Made by a program: the position numbers and the translations under genes. This document shows, piece after piece, positions 58,842 to 64,000 of a DNA stretch of 64,000 bases. The stretch comes from Acidobacteriota bacterium (GTDB lineage: Bacteria; Acidobacteriota; Terriglobia; Terriglobales; Acidobacteriaceae). Below the pieces are notes generated by a model that saw only the letters and a list, made by a program, of their open reading frames with translations, ran no database searches and had not been told where the DNA came from. The stretch spans positions 558,001 to 622,000 of the forward strand of contig JAJZBZ010000002.1 of assembly GCA_021846275.1 (NCBI GenBank), given 5' to 3'. Numbering within the stretch: position 1 is the first letter of the stretch; each line of letters opens with the position of its first letter.

Positions 58842-59501
58842 ATGCCCGCCACCACGCAAGCCTTCGGAATTCTGCTTCTCCTGATGCCCGGCTTCGCCTG
58901 CGCTTACATCGTCGACAAGCTCACAATCCGCAGGAAGCAATCGGATTTTGACAAGGTCATCGAGGCATTTCTCTTCAGCCTCATTCTCTATCTGGTCGTT
59001 GCGCCATCTTTCGGCTACACGCTTCCTCTCGTCTGGAACCACGTCGCGACGAATGGTTTCGAGCAATATGTCCTTCATCTGAGATGGCTTTATCTTGCAG
59101 TACTAGCTGCCAGTGCCGCCGTGCTCGCCGTCTTGTACAGCGCCAATATCAATCACGATTGGTTACTCAAGCTTCTTCGTAAATCCGGCATCACCCAACG
59201 CACCGCGCGCAGCACGATCTGGAACGATGCCTTCCAGGACATCACTGCATCCTACGTTCTCGTGCAGCTTGAAGGAAGCCGCAGGATCATCGGCTATGTG
59301 CGCTACTACTCCGATGATCCGGAAGAGAGTTCCCTGTTTCTCGAAGATGCCGCATGGGTCATGGATGACGGCGAGCAGCAACCCATCCCCGGGCCAGGAA
59401 TTCTGCTGACAAGGCTATCTCACATCGAATCCATATCGTTCCTGAATGCGCTCCAGAGCGAAAGCACAAGCTCGATTCCCCAACCACAATCACCCAGTTA
59501 A
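58842..59501 (+). CDS. DUF6338-family membrane protein
   Basis: A 219-residue protein with an N-terminal helix (LLLLMPGFACAYIVD), a basic segment (RRKQSDFDKVIE), two hydrophobic helices (about 42-60, 80-100) and a cytosolic C-terminal part with WNDAFQDITASYVLVQLEG and RIIGYVRYYSDDPEESSLFL. This matches the uncharacterised DUF6338 family seen in many bacteria. AT-richer than gatB downstream. Confidence 0.75.
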   Translation: MPATTQAFGILLLLMPGFACAYIVDKLTIRRKQSDFDKVIEAFLFSLILYLVVAPSFGYTLPLVWNHVATNGFEQYVLHLRWLYLAVLAASAAVLAVLYSANINHDWLLKLLRKSGITQRTARSTIWNDAFQDITASYVLVQLEGSRRIIGYVRYYSDDPEESSLFLEDAAWVMDDGEQQPIPGPGILLTRLSHIESISFLNALQSESTSSIPQPQSPS

Positions 59502-59510
59502 AATCACCTC

Positions 59511-60989
59511 ATGACCATCGCCGCAGCGCCCCATCCCGACCTCCTCGCCAAATACGAGCCGGTCATCGGCCTCGAAGTTCACGTCCAGCTTCTCACCGCC
59601 ACCAAGGCCTTCTGCGGCTGCGCCAACCACTACGGCTCCGCGCCCAACACCAACATCTGCCCCACCTGTCTCGGCCTGCCCGGTGCCCTGCCCGTGCTCA
59701 ATCGCCAGGCCGTCGAATTCGCCACTCTCGCCGGCCTCGCGCTCAACTGCCAGATTCGCGAACGCTCCATCTTCGCCCGCAAAAACTACTTCTATCCCGA
59801 CTCGCCCAAGGGCTACCAGATTTCGCAGTTCGACAAGCCCATCGCCGAACACGGCTTCCTCGACATCCCCGCCGCCGACGGCTCCCTCAAACGCATCGGC
59901 ATCACCCGCGCCCACATGGAAGAGGACGCCGGCAAAAGCCTGCATGATGGATTTGCCGACTCCGCCACGCGCACCTACGTCGATCTCAACCGCTGCGGAA
60001 CGCCGCTGATTGAGATCGTCTCCGAACCCGACCTCCGCACTCCCGACGAGGCCTTCGAATACCTCACCCGCCTGCGCGAAATCCTCCTCTACGCCGGCGT
60101 CTCCGACTGCAACATGGAAGAAGGCTCCCTGCGCTGCGACGCCAACGTCAGCATCATGCCGCGCGGCTCGGCCACCTTCGGCAAAAAAGTCGAAGTCAAA
60201 AACGTCAACAGCTTTCGCTTCATCCGCGCCGCGCTCGAATACGAGATCGAGCGTCAGATCGAGGTCGTCGAAGCGGGTGGGACAATCGCCCAGGAAACCC
60301 GCCTCTGGAACGCGAATGAAGGCCGCACCTACTCTATGCGCTCCAAGGAACAGGCCCACGATTACCGTTATTTTCCCGAACCCGACCTTCCGCCGCTCGT
60401 CGTCTCCGCCGCGTGGAAGGCGCAGATCGCAGCCCGTCTTCCCGAACTGCCCGAGCCGCGCCGCCTGCGCATGATCGCCGCCTACGGCCTCACTCCGCAG
60501 GACGCGCAGACGCTCACCGCCACGCGCGAATTCGCCGACCGCTTCGAGGCCGCCGCCGCGCGCGCCCGCAGCCCGCGCCGCCTCGCCAATCTCCTGCTCA
60601 GCGAACTCGGCGGACGCCTCAAGGCAGCCAATCTCGAACTCACCCAGTCGCCCATCTCGCTCGACGGCCTCGTCCTCGCCGCCGACCTGCTCGAAGAGGA
60701 AAAAATCAGCTCCAAACAGCTCAAGCAGCTCTTCGACCTCTGCTTCGAGCGCGCCGAGGATTTCCCCTCCGTCTACGAGCGCGAAAAGCCGCAGCAGATC
60801 ACCGACTCCAGCGCCCTCGAAGCGCTCATCGACGAGGTCATCGCCGCCAACCCCAGACAGGTCGAGCAATATCGCGCCGGCAAAAAAACCGTCGCCGGAT
60901 TCTTCGTCGGCCAGGTCATGCGCGCCTCCAAGGGCCAGGCCAACCCCGCCCTGCTCAACGAACTCGTCGCCCGCAAACTCGACGGCTGA
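59511..60989 (+). CDS. gatB: Aspartyl/glutamyl-tRNA amidotransferase subunit B
   Basis: A 492-residue subunit of GatCAB, which turns Glu-tRNA(Gln) and Asp-tRNA(Asn) into the amidated forms. It starts YEPVIGLEVHVQLLTATKAF and contains CPTCLGLPGALPVLN, YPDSPKGYQISQ and the tail YatB/YqeY-like domain ending KGQANPALLNELVARKLD. It implies the organism lacks one or both direct synthetases. The start ATG 59511 is 9 nt after the DUF6338 stop. Confidence 0.97.
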   Translation: MTIAAAPHPDLLAKYEPVIGLEVHVQLLTATKAFCGCANHYGSAPNTNICPTCLGLPGALPVLNRQAVEFATLAGLALNCQIRERSIFARKNYFYPDSPKGYQISQFDKPIAEHGFLDIPAADGSLKRIGITRAHMEEDAGKSLHDGFADSATRTYVDLNRCGTPLIEIVSEPDLRTPDEAFEYLTRLREILLYAGVSDCNMEEGSLRCDANVSIMPRGSATFGKKVEVKNVNSFRFIRAALEYEIERQIEVVEAGGTIAQETRLWNANEGRTYSMRSKEQAHDYRYFPEPDLPPLVVSAAWKAQIAARLPELPEPRRLRMIAAYGLTPQDAQTLTATREFADRFEAAAARARSPRRLANLLLSELGGRLKAANLELTQSPISLDGLVLAADLLEEEKISSKQLKQLFDLCFERAEDFPSVYEREKPQQITDSSALEALIDEVIAANPRQVEQYRAGKKTVAGFFVGQVMRASKGQANPALLNELVARKLDG

Positions 60990-61113
60990 GCGAGGCCAGC
61001 GACGCGACGCTGCGGAAAGCCCGTAAAGCGGGGCGAAAACGGCGAAACCGCTTCACGAATTGCACGCACGATTCGGAGTGCGTCCCCGCTCCGCTTCGCT
61101 CACAATCAACTCC

Positions 61114-62253
61114 ATGCCACTCTCCGCCATCTATCCCGACCACCAGCAAGACGACGACCGGCTCTGGCGCCAGCTTCGTCAGCGCGACCCCTCGGCCAGC
61201 TTCTTTTACGCCGTCTCGACCACCGGCATCTTCTGCCGTGTCGGCTGCGCCAGCCGCCTGCCTCGCCGCGCCAACGTCCGTTTCTTCGCCCACCCGGACG
61301 CCGCGCTCGCCGCCGGTTTTCGCCCCTGCCGGCGCTGCCGCCCCACTCAACCCACAGCGACTGCTGTTCCGCTTGCTGCTCAGGTCGCCACGCTGCTTCA
61401 CCAGCACGCAGCCAGTTCCCGTACCGGCCCGCTCCCGCTCGCGACACTAGCCCGAAAGACCACGCGCAGCGCCTTCGCCATCCGCCGCGAATTTCGCGCA
61501 GCCTTCGGTCTCTCGCCCGCGCAGTTTCTCCGCCGCCTCCGCGCCGACCATCTCGCGCAGCAGATGCAGACCCGGACCGCGCAAACCATCACCGAAGCGA
61601 TCTATTCGGCCGGCTACAGTTCCTCCAGCCGCGCCTACACGCACTCGCCGCTCGGCATGACGCCCGGCTCCGCGCGCAACGGCGGCGCTGGCGAAACCAT
61701 CGCCTACGCCATCGCCGCCTGTGCTCACGATCCTGCTCTCGATCCCGCGCCTGTTGCCACACTGGGCCACGCCATCGCCGCAGAAACCCCGCGCGGCCTC
61801 TGCTGGCTCGCCCTCGGCGACTCACCCGACGCGCTCCTCGCCGACCTCCGCCAGCGCTTCCACGCCGCCACGCTCACGCCCTCGAAAACACTCGCCACGC
61901 GCCTCGCTCAGGTTCTTCGCGCCGCCCAACACGGCCTCGCGCTGCCTGATCTCCCGCTCGACCTCTGCGGCACAGCCTTCCAGATGCGCGTCTGGGCCGC
62001 TCTGCGCCAGATTCCCCCCGGCCAGACCCGCAGCTACTCCGAACTCGCACGCTCCCTCGGCCAGCCCACCGCCACCCGCGCCATCGCCCGCGCCTGCGCC
62101 ACCAACCAGGTCGCGCTCGCCGTTCCCTGCCACCGCGTCCTCGCCGCCAACGGCTCTCTCAGCGGCTACCGCTGGGGCACAGAACGCAAACGCGCACTCC
62201 TCGACGCCGAACGCCAGGCCGCAAATCACAGGCCACCCAAAACCCGCATTTGA
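61114..62253 (+). CDS. ada: Ada-type methylphosphotriester and O6-methylguanine DNA repair protein
   Basis: A 379-residue protein combining the Ada zinc domain (FFYAVSTTGIFCRVGC, C41, C45, C72, C75), an AraC-type helix-turn-helix region (FAIRREFRAAFGLSPAQFL, SAGYSSSSRAYTH) and the C-terminal methyltransferase with active C339 in AVPCHRVLAANG. C41 would be the phosphotriester acceptor. When methylated, Ada proteins activate their own genes. ATG 61114 was chosen as the start; the frame is open up to 61060. Overall length is close to the E. coli protein (354). Confidence 0.93.
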   Translation: MPLSAIYPDHQQDDDRLWRQLRQRDPSASFFYAVSTTGIFCRVGCASRLPRRANVRFFAHPDAALAAGFRPCRRCRPTQPTATAVPLAAQVATLLHQHAASSRTGPLPLATLARKTTRSAFAIRREFRAAFGLSPAQFLRRLRADHLAQQMQTRTAQTITEAIYSAGYSSSSRAYTHSPLGMTPGSARNGGAGETIAYAIAACAHDPALDPAPVATLGHAIAAETPRGLCWLALGDSPDALLADLRQRFHAATLTPSKTLATRLAQVLRAAQHGLALPDLPLDLCGTAFQMRVWAALRQIPPGQTRSYSELARSLGQPTATRAIARACATNQVALAVPCHRVLAANGSLSGYRWGTERKRALLDAERQAANHRPPKTRI

Positions 62254-62264
62254 TTCCGCCAGTT

Positions 62265-63150
62265 TTGTTGTCATTCCCGAAGGGAATCTGCTTTGAAGTC
62301 GTCAGTGGTCAGTCGTCAGCCGTCAGTCGTCAGTCGTCAGAAAATGCCCTTGCCGCTGCTTTTGCTGTTGTTTTTGCCGTTGCCTTTCTTGTTGTCATTC
62401 CCGAAGGGAATCCGCTTCTCAGTCGTCAGCCGTCAGCCGTCAGTGGTCAGCAAAGCTGCGCTTGGGTGGGATCACAGCATCCGTCCCTGACGACTGACCC
62501 CTGACCCCTGACCACTAACCCCGTGGCATGCAATTATTCGTCTCTGTGCCATACTGTCCTTCACTCGCCCGGCACAGCATTCAGGGCAGGCGCAAATAAT
62601 TACTATTCAGTAATCATTTCGCCAAAAGTTCGTTGGCAAGAAAATAAATACCACCCCCTGGGGGGGTAACCGGGTTAATAGTCAACCAGTAACCCGTCAA
62701 AAACCCGCTCAAACAAGTGAATAATAGGCTTTTAGCTCAAAACCATCGACCCCGTCTGTTCGCAGAAATCCAAACGCCAGCCCGCGACCAGCGGAAGCGG
62801 CAAGGCGCGTCCGCGCGTCCGCTGCATGCCATGCTCATTCCCGAAGGGAATCTGCTTCAGAGCCGTCAGTGGTCAGTCGTCAGTGGTCAGTAAAAACCTC
62901 GCTCTTGCCTTTGCTCCTGCTGTTGTTTTTGCCTTTGCTGTTGTTTTTGCTTTTTTGTTGTCATTCCCGAAGGGAATCTGCTTCTGTCTTTGCTTTTGCT
63001 TGCTCATCAGCCTCAGCCGTCGCCCACCCGCGACCAACGGGAGCGCCACAGCGCGAACGCGCGTCCGCTGCATGCAATGCCGACCATCGGGAGCGGTAAC
63101 AAAAGTCCGTGGCGCGCGAAGCGCGCGGCTGCTGCATGCAATGCTGCGCA
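62265..63150 (+). repeat. Mosaic of dispersed repeats, cluster 2
   Basis: A gene-free spacer of about 890 bp. The palindrome ATTCCCGAAGGGAAT occurs at 62273, 62397, 62837 and 62963. GTCAGTCGTCAG tracts are at 62297-62340, 62418-62450, 62483-62517 and 62862-62893. T-rich CTGTTGTTTTTGCC tracts precede some palindromes. CGACCAACGGGAGCG and CTGCATGCAATGC modules follow (63030-63145). The ~90-bp dispersed element copy B sits inside. Confidence 0.85.
62608..62695 (+). repeat. Dispersed ~90-bp element, copy B
   Basis: Matches the reverse complement of 1931-2020: CAGTAATCATTTCGCC, TTCGTTGGCAAGAAAAT, the C5-T-G7 palindrome and GTAACCGGGTTAATAG. The sequence between the conserved blocks differs by a few bases. 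A short ATTACT/AGTAAT inverted repeat precedes it. Confidence 0.85.
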
Positions 63151-63167
63151 GTGGTTATAGTGTGTTC

Positions 63168-64000
63168 ATGGCTCAGGCTGCTCCGCGCGACTCTGTTTCC
63201 TCGGTTCCGATGCGAGCCTGGCTTGCCGGTGCGCGTCGCCTTCAGCCCGATCTCCTCGCGCTCGCCCGTTCGCTCGTGCAGGTCGAGTCGCCCTCCGACG
63301 ACAAAGCCGCCGTTGATCGCTGCATGGCTCTCGCCGCCGACCATGCGCGTAGCCTCGGCGCGCGCGTCCGCGTTCATCGCCAGCGTGCTCACGGAAATCT
63401 GCTGGAACTCCGTTTCGGCTCGCCACGCGCCGCCGCGCGCACGCTTCTGCTCGGCCATCTCGATACAGTCTGGCCCGTCGGCACCCTTGCCACCATGCCC
63501 TGCCGCACGGATCGCGAGCGCTTCCACGGTCCCGGCGCGCTCGACATGAAGACCGGCGTCGCCATGGCCTTCACCGCGCTGCAGATGCTTCAGGAGGCGT
63601 CGCTGCTCAGCCGCGCCTGTGGCCATCAGATCGTCCTTCTGCTGGTGAGCGAAGAGGAGATCGGCAGCCCCGTCTCGCGCTCCTTCACCGAATCCCTGGC
63701 CCGCGAATCGTCGGCGGTTTTTGTGCTGGAGCCAGCGCAGGGTCTCGCGCTCAAGACCGCGCGCAAGGGCACGGGAAATTTCCGCATCGAGGTCACCGGA
63801 CGCGCCGCTCACTCCGGCGTTGATTTCGCCTCCGGTCGCTCGGCCATACGCGAACTGGCGCGGCTCATCGAGCACGTCAGCCACTGGACCGATCCCGCGC
63901 GCGGCATCACCGTCAACGTCGGCGTCGTCCAGGGTGGCTCGCGATCCAACATCGTCCCCGGCCACGCCTGGGCCGAGGTCGATCTCCGCATCGCCCGCCG
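63168..64000 (+). CDS. M20-family metallopeptidase (partial, runs off the window)
   Basis: A frame open from ATG 63168 to the window edge (at least 277 residues). Metal-ligand motifs of the carboxypeptidase G2/M20 group are clear: LLLGHLDTVWPVG, GPGALDMKTGVAMA and LLVSEEEIGSPVSR, then TGRAAHSGVDFASGRSA in the dimerisation domain and VNVGVVQGGSRSNIVPG. There is no signal peptide, unlike the M20 gene at 56 kb, so this one is probably cytosolic. The stop lies outside the window. It begins just after the repeat cluster. Confidence 0.9.
   Translation, partial: MAQAAPRDSVSSVPMRAWLAGARRLQPDLLALARSLVQVESPSDDKAAVDRCMALAADHARSLGARVRVHRQRAHGNLLELRFGSPRAAARTLLLGHLDTVWPVGTLATMPCRTDRERFHGPGALDMKTGVAMAFTALQMLQEASLLSRACGHQIVLLLVSEEEIGSPVSRSFTESLARESSAVFVLEPAQGLALKTARKGTGNFRIEVTGRAAHSGVDFASGRSAIRELARLIEHVSHWTDPARGITVNVGVVQGGSRSNIVPGHAWAEVDLRIAR

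Noticed and set aside
62290-62900. CRISPR array (regular GTCAGTCGTCAG repeats)
   Set aside because: The repeats are short, irregularly spaced, without uniform spacers, and no cas gene is present.

Overview
The window looks like a chromosomal segment of a free-living member of the Acidobacteriota, probably class Terriglobia. The grounds are the overall high GC, an Oar-like TonB-dependent receptor with an N-terminal carboxypeptidase-regulatory domain (typical of this phylum), abundant TPR proteins, intergenic spacers full of short mosaic repeats, and the gene set as a whole. This placement is inferred from gene content; no rRNA or tRNA gene is visible that would settle it.

Layout. 0-2 kb: end of a cytochrome oxidase cluster and a class II photolyase. 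2-5.1 kb: an AT-richer accessory patch with small ORFs, a decayed gene, and a convergent HindIII-type restriction-modification pair. 5.4-8.3 kb: cysK and cysE (cysteine synthesis from serine) separated by a 22-bp tandem repeat, then an outer-membrane protein. 8.3-19.4 kb: mostly minus-strand genes: a membrane protein, a secreted amidohydrolase, dnaN, a TPR-glycosyltransferase, tgt, a CopG/PIN toxin-antitoxin pair with a clear operator, and rpoD. 19.9-25 kb: a GmrSD-like DUF262/DUF1524 protein, typA, two small membrane proteins and a RelE/HigB-like toxin with its HTH antitoxin. 25-31 kb: LOG-family protein, PHP-type phosphoesterase, GT4 glycosyltransferase, accD and an HNH endonuclease. 31-37.4 kb: ligA, a second HNH protein, comF and an OPT transporter. 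37.4-42.3 kb: an acyltransferase/GT2/periplasmic-protein operon and a heptaheme cytochrome c. 42.3-49.8 kb: a TonB receptor behind a long AT-rich leader, then two exported TPR proteins. 49.8-55.5 kb: a lone molybdenum hydroxylase large subunit, then an ECF sigma factor, a membrane protein, a zinc-ribbon membrane protein, a LytTR response regulator and a tiny membrane protein. 56-64 kb: M20 peptidase, VOC protein, DUF6338 protein, gatB, an Ada-type methyltransferase and a second, truncated M20 peptidase, with two mosaic-repeat spacers at 55.56-56.02 and 62.26-63.15 kb.

Functionally the window mixes housekeeping genes (dnaN, rpoD, ligA, accD, gatB, tgt, typA), DNA repair (photolyase, Ada-type protein, ligase), envelope and polymer uptake functions, and scattered defence or addiction genes, several of which are AT-richer than their surroundings. 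The most unusual non-coding signals are a ~90-bp element present twice in inverted orientation about 60 kb apart, the mosaic repeat clusters, the cysK-cysE tandem repeat with a perfect hairpin, and an in-frame duplication of the rpoD stop region. I did not find a clearly new multi-gene system. The best leads are the small-ORF plus decayed-gene pair at 2.5-2.9 kb, the orphan molybdenum hydroxylase subunit and the sigma/LytTR membrane-signalling block.
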